Shown here piece after piece: positions 1 to 5,901 of a DNA stretch of 8,025 nucleotides (within the stretch, counting starts at the first letter, position 1; each line of letters begins with the position of its first letter). The stretch comes from an uncultured Phycisphaerales bacterium (GTDB taxonomy: Bacteria; Planctomycetota; Phycisphaerae; Phycisphaerales; UBA1924), in contig CALMQD010000276.1 of assembly GCA_937871415.1 (NCBI GenBank), positions 1 through 8,025 of the forward strand. The letters run 5' to 3'. The notes under the pieces are model-generated. The model was not told the origin of the DNA. It saw only the letters and a list, made by a program, of their open reading frames with translations, and did no database searches. Made by a program: the position numbers and the translations under genes.

Positions 1-155
1 TGCGGGAAGGCCACTGGATGGCCATCCCCTACGAGACCAACGGAGACCAGATCGACGTCAACCCGCCCGAGCCTCTGATCGAGCTGCTCAATAGCCTCGG
101 GGGCGGAGACGAAAACACTCCCCACGAAGCGGGGGATGACGAGGACGACGAGTAG
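1..155 (+). CDS. C-terminal 50 residues of an unrecognised protein (5' end outside the window)
   Basis: An open frame runs from the left edge (first full codon at 3) to TAG at 153-155. The visible part has an ordinary folded-looking stretch (REGHWMAIPYETNGDQIDV, then a PPEPLIELLNSL helix-like segment). A very acidic tail follows, in which nine of the last fifteen residues are Asp or Glu. I do not recognise the family. The tail looks disordered and solvent-exposed, which fits a soluble protein but proves nothing. The stop is about 480 bp upstream of the secretion ATPase, with hairpins between, so this gene is probably a separate transcription unit rather than part of the secretion operon. GC-rich third positions support real coding sequence. 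Confidence 0.6.
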   Translation, partial: REGHWMAIPYETNGDQIDVNPPEPLIELLNSLGGGDENTPHEAGDDEDDE

Positions 156-197
156 GTCCGGTTCTACTTCGTCTGGGGACTATGCCCCTCGGACTCT

Positions 198-217
198 CGG
201 CGTGGCAACCGACGCCG
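198..217 (+). other. Hairpin downstream of the first gene, possible weak terminator
   Basis: CGGCGT (198-203) pairs perfectly with ACGCCG (212-217) around an 8-nt loop, about 43 nt after the stop of the upstream gene. There is no T-tract directly behind it; the nearest T-rich stretch starts near 235. It may help end or protect the upstream transcript, but it is not a canonical intrinsic terminator. Confidence 0.25.
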
Positions 218-392
218 CACTTCGCAACCCAAGCGGTTTCGTCTTTGTTCGTTATGCAAGTCTGCCGAGACGCGGCGGGGGTAAGCCAGCGGATGGGAGT
301 CCCTCGGCTTCCGGGTTGATCGAATCCGAAACGGGCTTGGCGTTCCTGCCGCCGGTTATTGGACTGGTGCCCGGTAGCTGCGGGCTTTGGCC

Positions 393-416
393 AGCACGAT
401 CTACAGGGATCGTGCT
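393..416 (+). other. Perfect 9-bp inverted repeat in the operon leader
   Basis: AGCACGATC (393-401) and GATCGTGCT (408-416) are exact reverse complements separated by the 6-nt loop TACAGG. A GC-rich 5-bp stem (GCCCG/CGGGC, 369-385) followed by TTT lies just before it. The repeat could be an RNA hairpin in the leader, a terminator for the upstream gene, or a protein-binding palindrome. No T-tract follows, which argues against a simple intrinsic terminator. Confidence 0.45.
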
Positions 417-622
417 CCGTCTGCGGCTGTCTCGATCCGGGTTGTGCCCCGACCAATTTGTTGCACTGAAACAATGTCGCAACGAACATTGCCGCGGCCA
501 TTCGCTATTCTGGTGGAACCGATCGGCACGGCGACTCGATATCGGATCAAGGCGGCAGGGCGTTTTCCGCCGGTCCGATCTCGCGCCACGCCGCTTCTTT
601 CGTCAACGCCAACCCACTCACC

Positions 623-626
623 GAGG
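623..626 (+). promoter_or_regulatory. Ribosome binding site of the ATPase gene
   Basis: GAGG at 623-626 lies 11 nt before the ATG at 638. An in-frame GTG at 626 would add four residues, but its first base is the last base of this GAGG, so it has no usable site upstream. This decides the start in favour of 638. Confidence 0.55.
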
Positions 627-637
627 TGTCGTTCAGC

Positions 638-2377
638 ATGCAAATCGATCCGGCAGAACTGAAGGGACGCAAGATCGGGCGCGTGCTGACGAAGCTGGGG
701 CGGGTGACGCGCGAGCGCGTTCACGAAGCGCTCGCGATCCAGAAGACGCGCAAGGTGCCCCTGGGCCAGTTGCTGGTCGAGCTGGGTTACTGCACGCAAC
801 GCGACGTTCAGGAGGCTCTCGCCGGTCAGGCGGGCATGGCGTTCATCGATCTGCAGAACTATTCGCTCTCGGACGAGGTCCGGGATGCGATCGCGGCCGA
901 GACGGTTCAGGCCTACCAGGTCGTCCCCATCGACTACAACCCGCGCTCCAAGCGTCTGAAGATCGCGATGAAGTCCGCGGACAACTTCCGCGCCGTCGAC
1001 GACCTGCGCCTCCTGATGGGCTTCAACGTCGAGGCGGTCGTCGCCGATCCGGCGGAGGTCGACTCGCTCATCAAGAAGCACTACTCGAAGCAGGAAGCGG
1101 TCGCCGACGTCGTCTCGGCCCTGGCGAGCGACGACAAGTTCAAGGCGCTGGGCGGGGCCAAGAGCGGCGCGTCGATCGACCTCGACACGCTCAAAGAAGC
1201 GGCGGAAGACAACAAGGTCATCAAGCTCCTGAACCTGGTGCTGTTGCAGGCGATCAAGGACCGCGCTTCGGATATCCACTTTGAACCCTTCGAGAAGGAG
1301 TTCAAGATGCGGTACCGGATCGACGGCGTGCTCTACGAGATGGTCCCGCCCCCCAAGCACCTGGGCCCGGCGATCACCAGCCGCATCAAGGTCATGGCCA
1401 ACCTCGACATCGCCGAGCGCCGCCTGCCGCAGGACGGACGCATCGAGCTCACCGTCGGGAGCACGCCGATCGACCTGCGCGTGAGCGTGCTGCCCACGAT
1501 GCACGGCGAGAGCGTCGTCATGCGCGTGCTCGACCGGAGCAACGTGCAGCTGTCGCTGGACCGCATCGGTCTGCGCCCCGACGACCGCGAGATCTTCAAC
1601 CGGCTCATCAACAAACCCAACGGCATCGTGATCGTCACCGGCCCCACCGGCTCGGGCAAGACGACGACGCTCTACGCGGCGCTGAGCGCCCTCAACGACA
1701 TCGAGACCAAGATCCTCACGGCCGAGGACCCGGTCGAGTACGACATCGACGGCCTGTGCCAGTGCCAGGTGAACACGGAGGTCGAGCTGACCTTCGCCCG
1801 GTGCCTGCGCTCGTTCCTGCGTCAGGACCCCGACATCATCCTGGTGGGCGAGATCCGCGACCTGGAGACGGCGGTCATCGCGGTTCAGGCGTCGCTCACC
1901 GGCCACCTGGTGCTCTCGACCCTGCACACCAACGACGCGCCGAGCTCGATCCTGCGACTGCTCGACCTGGGCGTCGAGCCCTTCCTCCTGACCGCGACGC
2001 TCGAGGGCATCGTGGCCCAGCGACTGGTGCGCACCATCTGCCCCAAGTGCAAGCAGGTCTACGAACCCAAGGAAGAGGAGCTCATGGAGCTCGGCCTCCT
2101 GCCCGAGGACATCGGCAACCGCAAGCTCTTCCGCGGCAAGGGGTGCGACAACTGCCACGGCTCCGGCTACCGCGGACGTCTGGCCATCTTCGAGATCATG
2201 GCGATGAACGACGAGCTCCGCGAGCTCGTCATGAAACGCTCGTCCACCAACGTCGTGCGCGACTCGGCGAAGCGCTTCGGCATGCGCACGCTGCGCGAGT
2301 CGGGCCTCCTGGCGATCTACGAGGGCCAGACGACGATCGACGAGGTCGTGCGCGAGACCATCGCGGAAGAGGGTTGA
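638..2377 (+). CDS. gspE: GspE/PilB-type secretion/pilus assembly ATPase with MshEN domain
   Basis: A 579-residue cytoplasmic hexameric ATPase of the type II secretion/type IV pilus superfamily, which would drive pseudopilus assembly through the platform protein encoded next. The N-terminus holds two 24-residue MshEN repeats (12-35 and 41-64), spaced by five residues. The N2-like part includes ASDIHFEP (210-217) and RLPQDGR (262-268). The motor domain has Walker A GPTGSGKTT (335-343, Lys341), the Asp box AEDPVEY (362-368), Walker B DPDIILVGEIRD (397-408) and the His box TGHLVLSTLHTND (421-433). A zinc-binding tetracysteine follows: C468, C471, C503, C506. Every motif needed for activity is intact and the length is typical. 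ATG 638 is preferred over GTG 626 because GAGG at 623-626 precedes it. The gene order favours GspE over PilB, which has the same architecture. The Asp-box strand carries unusual cysteines (C374, C376). Confidence 0.93.
   Translation: MQIDPAELKGRKIGRVLTKLGRVTRERVHEALAIQKTRKVPLGQLLVELGYCTQRDVQEALAGQAGMAFIDLQNYSLSDEVRDAIAAETVQAYQVVPIDYNPRSKRLKIAMKSADNFRAVDDLRLLMGFNVEAVVADPAEVDSLIKKHYSKQEAVADVVSALASDDKFKALGGAKSGASIDLDTLKEAAEDNKVIKLLNLVLLQAIKDRASDIHFEPFEKEFKMRYRIDGVLYEMVPPPKHLGPAITSRIKVMANLDIAERRLPQDGRIELTVGSTPIDLRVSVLPTMHGESVVMRVLDRSNVQLSLDRIGLRPDDREIFNRLINKPNGIVIVTGPTGSGKTTTLYAALSALNDIETKILTAEDPVEYDIDGLCQCQVNTEVELTFARCLRSFLRQDPDIILVGEIRDLETAVIAVQASLTGHLVLSTLHTNDAPSSILRLLDLGVEPFLLTATLEGIVAQRLVRTICPKCKQVYEPKEEELMELGLLPEDIGNRKLFRGKGCDNCHGSGYRGRLAIFEIMAMNDELRELVMKRSSTNVVRDSAKRFGMRTLRESGLLAIYEGQTTIDEVVRETIAEEG
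671..829 (+). other. Tandem MshEN repeats (candidate cyclic-di-GMP-binding domain) in the ATPase
   Basis: Residues 12-35 and 41-64 of the ATPase both follow the MshEN pattern xLG-x6-G-x6-[LV]-x3-L-x2-Q, with exactly five residues (KTRKV) between them. In the MshE family this 24-5-24 layout forms the cyclic-di-GMP site. The first position, often Arg in the consensus, is Lys in repeat one and Pro in repeat two, so binding is plausible but not certain. Confidence 0.75.
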
Positions 2378-2388
2378 TCTGCGGCGCT

Positions 2389-2408
2389 CCCGCGCCCACC
2401 GGCGCGGG
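2389..2408 (+). other. GC-rich 8-bp hairpin just after the ATPase stop
   Basis: CCCGCGCC (2389-2396) pairs perfectly with GGCGCGGG (2401-2408) around a CACC loop, 11 nt after the ATPase stop. No T-tract follows, so it is more likely an mRNA-stabilising or processing element, or a partial attenuator, than a full terminator. The downstream genes have to be transcribed through it unless they have their own promoter. Confidence 0.55.
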
Positions 2409-2418
2409 CGGCCCTTTC

Positions 2419-2460
2419 GGGTGCGGGGTTCTTGGGGGCGGTGGGGGGGGGGGGCTCGGG
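2419..2460 (+). repeat. Run of 12 G within a potential G-quadruplex
   Basis: G-tracts lie at 2419-2421, 2425-2428, 2434-2438, 2443-2454 (12 consecutive G) and 2458-2460, with loops of 3, 5, 4 and 3 nt. This meets the usual G3+N1-7 quadruplex rule more than once over. The tracts are on the coding strand, so the structure could form in the mRNA between the ATPase and platform genes as well as in DNA. The homopolymer is also prone to slippage and to sequencing error. Confidence 0.7.
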
Positions 2461-2471
2461 ACGGATTTCTT

Positions 2472-2493
2472 CCGGGACCTTTGTGTGTCCCGG
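2472..2493 (+). other. 7-bp hairpin in the ATPase-platform spacer
   Basis: CCGGGAC (2472-2478) pairs with GTCCCGG (2487-2493) around the 8-nt loop CTTTGTGT. It lies directly downstream of the G-tract region and upstream of a third stem, so the spacer mRNA is probably highly structured. Confidence 0.45.
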
Positions 2494-2503
2494 TCGCGCT
2501 GCG

Positions 2504-2519
2504 GGCGGCGAGAGCCGCC
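2504..2519 (+). other. 6-bp GC stem closed by a GAGA tetraloop
   Basis: GGCGGC (2504-2509) pairs with GCCGCC (2514-2519) across GAGA, a GNRA-type tetraloop and therefore likely very stable as RNA. It ends 15 nt before the GGAG ribosome binding site (2535-2538) of the platform gene and could influence ribosome access or protect the 5' end of a processed mRNA. Confidence 0.5.
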
Positions 2520-2547
2520 GGCACTTCAGAGAACGGAGTAGAGGCAT

Positions 2548-3837
2548 ATGGCGACCTTCCTGTACGAAGCGCTGAACGCCGCGGGCAAGCCCCAGAAGGG
2601 CTCGATCGAGGCGACCACCACGGAAGAGGCGATCCAGCGGATCAAGGGCCAGGGGTACTTCCCGACGTCGGTGCGCGAGCAGAAGGGGAAGAAGGCCGAC
2701 GCGCCCGCGGCGGGCGACGAGGCCAAGGCCAAGAAGAAGAAGGAACTCAGTTTCTCCTTCGGCAAGGTGAAGCCCAAGCACCTGACGCTCTTCACGCGTC
2801 AGCTCTCGACGCTGCAGGACGCCGGCCTGCCGCTGCTGCGTTCGCTGCAGATCCTCGAGGGCCAGCAGAAGCCCGGCAAGCTCAAGAACGTCCTGCAGGG
2901 CGTGTGCGAGGACGTCGAGGGCGGTTCGTCGCTCTCCGAGGCGATGGCCAAGCACCCCAAGGCCTTCAACCGTCTCTACACCAAGATGGTGGCGGCGGGC
3001 GAGGTCGGCGGCGTGCTCGACATCATCCTCCAGCGACTCGCCGAGTTCATGGAGAAGGCCCAGAGCCTCAAGCGCAAGATCCGGGCGGCGATGCTCTACC
3101 CGATCGCCGTCGTCGTGATCTCGACGGTCATCGTCACCGGCATCATGTACTTCATCATCCCGAAGTTCCAGGAGATCTTCCGCGACTTCGGCGTCAAGCT
3201 CCCGCTCCTGACGCGCTACCTCATCGGGCTCTCGAGCTGGATCGCGGGCAACAACGTCGGCCAGGCGATCCCGGGCTGGGTGTTCATCGTGTTCGCGCCG
3301 CTGTTCATCTGGCTGTTCATCAAGTTCGCCCGCAAGGCCAAGCCGGGCAAGGCGGCGCTCGACACGATCCTGCTCTGGTCGCCCCTGTTCGGCAAGCTCG
3401 CCCGCAAGAGCATCACGGCGCGGTTCACGCGCACGCTGGGCACGCTCATCTCGGCCGGCGTGCCGATCCTCGAGGCGGTGCTCATCACGCGCGACACCTC
3501 GGGCAACTACGTCTTCGAGAAGGCGCTCACCCGCGTGCACGACTCCATCCGCGAGGGCGAGAGTTTCGCCGGCCCCCTGCGCGAGAGCAAGGTGTGCGAC
3601 GCGATCGTCGTGAACATGATCGACGTCGGCGAAGAGACCGGCGACATGGACGCCATGCTCCTGAAGATCGCCGACAACTACGACGAGGAAGTGGACGTCG
3701 AGGTCTCCGGCCTCATCAAGCTCATCGAGCCCATGCTCATCGTGTTCCTGGGCGTCATCATCGGCGGCATCGTCATCGCGATGTTCCTCCCGCTGGTGGC
3801 CATGATCGAATCCCTCCAGGGCGGCAACGCCGTCTGA
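2548..3837 (+). CDS. gspF: GspF/PilC-type inner-membrane platform protein
   Basis: A 429-residue polytopic inner-membrane protein that would couple the ATPase to pseudopilin assembly. The N-terminal segment (YEALNAAGKPQKGSIEA, from residue 6) is typical of the GspF/PilC family. A Lys/Ala-rich linker (about 48-72) leads into the first T2SSF domain (about 79-202; LTLFTRQLSTLQDAGLPL). The second repeats the pattern (about 291-413; RFTRTLGTLISAGVPILEA), and each carries the GE(x)G(D/V) type signature (AGEVGGVLD, VGEETGDMD). Hydrophobic segments lie near 185-208, 244-261 and 396-418, the usual three. Length is normal. ATG 2548 follows GGAG at 2535-2538 with 9 nt spacing. The gene is separated from the ATPase by a structured 170-bp spacer and is followed 37 bp later by the first pilin gene. 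PilC of a type IV pilus is the alternative; gene order favours GspF. Confidence 0.93.
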   Translation: MATFLYEALNAAGKPQKGSIEATTTEEAIQRIKGQGYFPTSVREQKGKKADAPAAGDEAKAKKKKELSFSFGKVKPKHLTLFTRQLSTLQDAGLPLLRSLQILEGQQKPGKLKNVLQGVCEDVEGGSSLSEAMAKHPKAFNRLYTKMVAAGEVGGVLDIILQRLAEFMEKAQSLKRKIRAAMLYPIAVVVISTVIVTGIMYFIIPKFQEIFRDFGVKLPLLTRYLIGLSSWIAGNNVGQAIPGWVFIVFAPLFIWLFIKFARKAKPGKAALDTILLWSPLFGKLARKSITARFTRTLGTLISAGVPILEAVLITRDTSGNYVFEKALTRVHDSIREGESFAGPLRESKVCDAIVVNMIDVGEETGDMDAMLLKIADNYDEEVDVEVSGLIKLIEPMLIVFLGVIIGGIVIAMFLPLVAMIESLQGGNAV

Positions 3838-3874
3838 TGTTGGACCCCTTTCCGAAGCAAGGAACCCCGGCGTC

Positions 3875-4777
3875 ATGACCAGCGCTCCCCGTCAACCCGC
3901 GCACCCGCGCCGCTCCCGGCGAGCCTTCACGCTCGTCGAGATCGGGCTCGTGCTCATCATCATCGCCGTCCTCGCCTCCATCCTGCTCGTCGGGCTCTCG
4001 AGGGCGATCCGCGGCGTCCGCATCGACGCCGAGCGTCAGTACCTCCGCTCCGTGGCGCTCGCGGCCGTGAAGTTCAAGGACGACTTCGGGTTCCCCGTCC
4101 CGCTCATCCAGGACACCGCTCCCGGCCCGGTCAACGGCTCCGACGATCCCGTCGTGCGTTCCAAGGCCTTCCTGCAGGACCCCGAGTCCAACGGCGGCGG
4201 CGTTCTGTACAGCGAGTTCTCCATCCCCTACTACATCCTCGGCGCCGCCGACAAGGACGTCGACGGCATCGACGGGCTCGGGTACACCAAGCCGCTCGCC
4301 CCGGCGCAGGGCGGCGCGCAGTGGGTGGGCGCGTTCTCCCGTCGCGGCCAGAAGTACGAGCCCACGGTCGACCTCGCGCGCGGGAACAACCGCGTCGTGC
4401 GCGATCCGGCGAACCTCGCCCGCATCGTCCGCGTCGTCGACCGCTGGAACAACCCTTTCCGGTACTACCGCTGGGAGAAGACCTACTTCACCTCCGGCGC
4501 CCGCAAGGACGAGATCGACGACCCCGGCATCGCCGTCGGCGCGTTCACCCCCGACGTCTGGAAGCAGATCATCGCCGACCCGTCGCAGTACCTGCCGCTG
4601 AACAACCCCGCCAACCGCAAGAAGGCCCGCCAGCTCGCGATGAGCATCGCGCCCGAGCTGCGCGCGGCGGAGTTCGCGGTCGTCTCCAGCGGTCCCGACG
4701 GGCGTTTCAACGATGCGCCGACCAACGTCACCGAGGCGAAGGAAAACCTCGACAACATCGTGGAGGTGAGCCGATGA
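3875..4777 (+). CDS. GspG-like large pseudopilin with prepilin cleavage site
   Basis: A 300-residue prepilin-type protein. A 17-residue basic leader ends in RRA and is followed by FTLVE, with Phe18 as +1 and Glu22 as +5. The hydrophobic helix (about 18-42) anchors the subunit before assembly. Two features match the major pseudopilin GspG: DRWNNPFRYY (189-198), equivalent to the DPWGNPY signature, and a C-terminal SSGPDGRFND (271-280) like the GspG calcium loop. GspG is usually about 140-150 residues; here roughly 110 extra residues sit between the helix and the WxNP motif. They include DKDVDG (126-131), which fits a DxDxDG calcium loop. There are no cysteines. Translation starts at ATG 3875 behind AAGGAA (3859-3864). 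The stop overlaps the next start. The GspG assignment is inference from motifs and order. Confidence 0.85.
   Translation: MTSAPRQPAHPRRSRRAFTLVEIGLVLIIIAVLASILLVGLSRAIRGVRIDAERQYLRSVALAAVKFKDDFGFPVPLIQDTAPGPVNGSDDPVVRSKAFLQDPESNGGGVLYSEFSIPYYILGAADKDVDGIDGLGYTKPLAPAQGGAQWVGAFSRRGQKYEPTVDLARGNNRVVRDPANLARIVRVVDRWNNPFRYYRWEKTYFTSGARKDEIDDPGIAVGAFTPDVWKQIIADPSQYLPLNNPANRKKARQLAMSIAPELRAAEFAVVSSGPDGRFNDAPTNVTEAKENLDNIVEVSR
4250..4273 (+). other. DxDxDG calcium-loop-like motif in the GspG-like protein
   Basis: Residues 126-133 read D-K-D-V-D-G-I-D. The first six fit the start of an EF-hand loop, but position 12 is Tyr rather than Glu or Asp, so it would be an incomplete or variant site. Known GspG pseudopilins bind calcium, though at a C-terminal loop. 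Confidence 0.4.
4762..4766 (+). promoter_or_regulatory. Ribosome binding site inside the end of the GspG-like gene
   Basis: A perfect GGAGG lies 7 nt before ATG 4774, inside the codons for the C-terminal VEV of the preceding protein. It fixes the start of the GspH-like gene at 4774 and argues against an earlier start in that frame. Confidence 0.8.
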
Positions 4778-5901
4778 GCCGCGCCGAACACAGCCGGTCG
4801 CGACCGGGCGCCTTCACGCTCACCGAGATGATCGTGGTGATCACGATCATCGCGATCCTCCTGGCGGTCACGATCCCGGGTTTCACCGCGATGCTCTATT
4901 CGTCCGAGCAGTCGCTCTCGGAGAACGTGCTCCGCACCGCCATCCGCTCGGGGCGCGACCTGGCGGTCAAGAGCGGCGCCGACCGCGACGTCGCGGTCGT
5001 GTTCATGTACGACCCCGCCTCGCAGCGGACGCAGGCGGTCCCCTGCGTGAAGATCGGCTCGCTCCGCGACACGAACCCCACCGACGCGCGCGGCGACATC
5101 GTTCGCGAGGTCTTCGTCGCTTCGAGCGAGGCGCCGATCGTCACCCTTCCCAAGGGATGGATGGTCCGCGGCTTCGTGCCGCCGGGCTTCATCCTGACCG
5201 GCGCCGCGAGCGACAACTGGTACAACGGGGGCATCTACACCCCGACCGCCGCGAACTGGGTCTTCCCCGAGACGGCGTTCTACGACGTGCGCTCGGCCAC
5301 CGGCGGGCGCAACCGCAACTCGTTCATGATCCGATTCGAGGCCGGGACGGGCATGGTCTCGATGGGCGACGCCGACGCGGTGCTCGTGCTCGCGCCGTCT
5401 CCGGACAACACCGCGCGCCGCAACGTGCTGGGGGGCGCCCCCGCCGCCGCCGAGGACGCCTACGACCTCGACCAGGTCGACAGCAACGAGGACTATGTGA
5501 AACGGGTGCTGGCGGCGCCACGCTCGGCCCTCACGCTCGACCTGAAGCGCCGGCTCATCGGGCGCGACAGCCCCGACATGGTCCTGTGCCGGCCCGTGGG
5601 CCAGATCGCGCTCTACGACGAGAACCGGCTCGCCGGCACGCTCGGGGCCCGCACCGACAGCGTCTCGGGCTCGCTGTACGTGCGCCCCTCCTACATCGAT
5701 CCGCAGAACGGCACGACCGTCGCGCCCGAGCTGGTCACCGGCGTCACCCAGTCCCGCATCAACCGGTGGATCGAGGGCGACACCAACGGCGACGATCGTG
5801 TCTCCTCGGCGAGCGCGGCCAGCCCCGACCGGCCGGAGTCGCGGATCTTCACGATCGACCGCTACACCGGCGCCCTGCAACTGGTGGAGGTGCAGCCATG
5901 A
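4774..5901 (+). CDS. GspH/FimT-like large pseudopilin
   Basis: A 375-residue prepilin-type protein. The 13-residue leader ends in PGA and is followed by FTLTE (Phe14 as +1, Glu18 as +5), then a hydrophobic helix (about 14-36). The region just after the helix, LRTAIRSGRDLAVKSGADRDVAVVF (split around residues 50-75), resembles the GspH/FimT pattern of a helix with ARSEAVKRG followed by a beta strand. This makes it the GspH-like minor pseudopilin, agreeing with its place after the GspG-like gene. Usual GspH is about 170-190 residues, so this one is about twice as long. Near the C-terminus DTNGDDRVS (336-344) resembles half a dockerin calcium loop. Two cysteines, C91 and C272, could form a disulfide. 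The ATGA overlap at 4774-4777 implies coupling to the gene before. Confidence 0.83.
   Translation: MSRAEHSRSRPGAFTLTEMIVVITIIAILLAVTIPGFTAMLYSSEQSLSENVLRTAIRSGRDLAVKSGADRDVAVVFMYDPASQRTQAVPCVKIGSLRDTNPTDARGDIVREVFVASSEAPIVTLPKGWMVRGFVPPGFILTGAASDNWYNGGIYTPTAANWVFPETAFYDVRSATGGRNRNSFMIRFEAGTGMVSMGDADAVLVLAPSPDNTARRNVLGGAPAAAEDAYDLDQVDSNEDYVKRVLAAPRSALTLDLKRRLIGRDSPDMVLCRPVGQIALYDENRLAGTLGARTDSVSGSLYVRPSYIDPQNGTTVAPELVTGVTQSRINRWIEGDTNGDDRVSSASAASPDRPESRIFTIDRYTGALQLVEVQP
5779..5814 (+). other. Dockerin-like calcium loop near the C-terminus of the GspH-like protein
   Basis: Residues 336-347 read DTNGDDRVSSAS, close to the dockerin half-repeat DxNxDGxVxxxD. The Gly at position 6 is Asp and position 12 is Ser. 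Only one copy is present, whereas a true dockerin has two, so this is a calcium-loop-like element rather than a dockerin domain. Confidence 0.45.
5886..5890 (+). promoter_or_regulatory. Ribosome binding site inside the end of the GspH-like gene
   Basis: GGAGG lies 7 nt before ATG 5898, again within codons for a terminal VEV. It matches the previous junction in motif, spacing and encoded residues, and fixes the start of the GspI-like gene. Confidence 0.8.

Larger units (their letters stand above)
156..637 (+). other. Long non-coding leader upstream of the secretion operon
   Basis: This stretch of about 480 bp has no convincing gene. It is less GC-rich than its surroundings, with T-rich patches such as 235-253, and no frame shows the third-position G/C bias of the real genes. 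It holds several dyads: a 6-bp stem at 198-217, a 5-bp GC stem at 369-385 followed by TTT, a perfect 9-bp stem at 393-416, overlapping stems at 457-486 and 472-491, and a GC stem at 551-571. The operon promoter must lie here or further upstream. I found no pair of -35/-10 boxes good enough to call, and I could not match the region to a known riboswitch, tRNA or small RNA. Confidence 0.6.

Noticed and set aside
313..330. A T-arm-like stretch around GGTTGATCGAATCC
   Set aside because: The loop does not have the TTCRANY form and no acceptor, D or anticodon stems can be built around it, so it is not a tRNA.
461..511. Possible sigma-70-type promoter in the leader (TTGCAC at 461-466, or TATTCT at 506-511)
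   Set aside because: The partner box at a 17-nt spacing matches only three of six consensus positions in each case, which is chance level.
626..637. GTG at 626 as the ATPase start
   Set aside because: The GTG shares a base with the GAGG that best serves ATG 638, and no other binding site lies upstream at a suitable distance.
136..1284. A 382-codon plus-strand frame across the leader and the start of the ATPase gene
   Set aside because: It is out of frame with the ATPase, overlaps the end of the upstream gene, lacks a ribosome binding site and changes character where it enters the real gene.
2378..2420. The 2389-2408 hairpin as a true intrinsic terminator
   Set aside because: No T-tract follows the stem, and the downstream genes clearly belong to the same functional unit.
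401..2524. A 707-codon open frame on the minus strand opposite the ATPase gene
   Set aside because: It lies antisense to a gene with every family motif intact. Long antisense frames are expected in GC-rich DNA, and the product is low-complexity Arg/Asp/Leu-rich with no recognisable domain.
2317..3876. A 519-codon minus-strand frame opposite the platform gene
   Set aside because: Same cause: its composition mirrors the sense codons (Glu/Asp/His/Arg repeats), with no domain and no ribosome binding site context.
4483..5880. A 465-codon minus-strand frame across the GspG-like and GspH-like genes
   Set aside because: It spans two well-supported sense genes and reads as biased Arg/Val/Gly sequence with no family signature.
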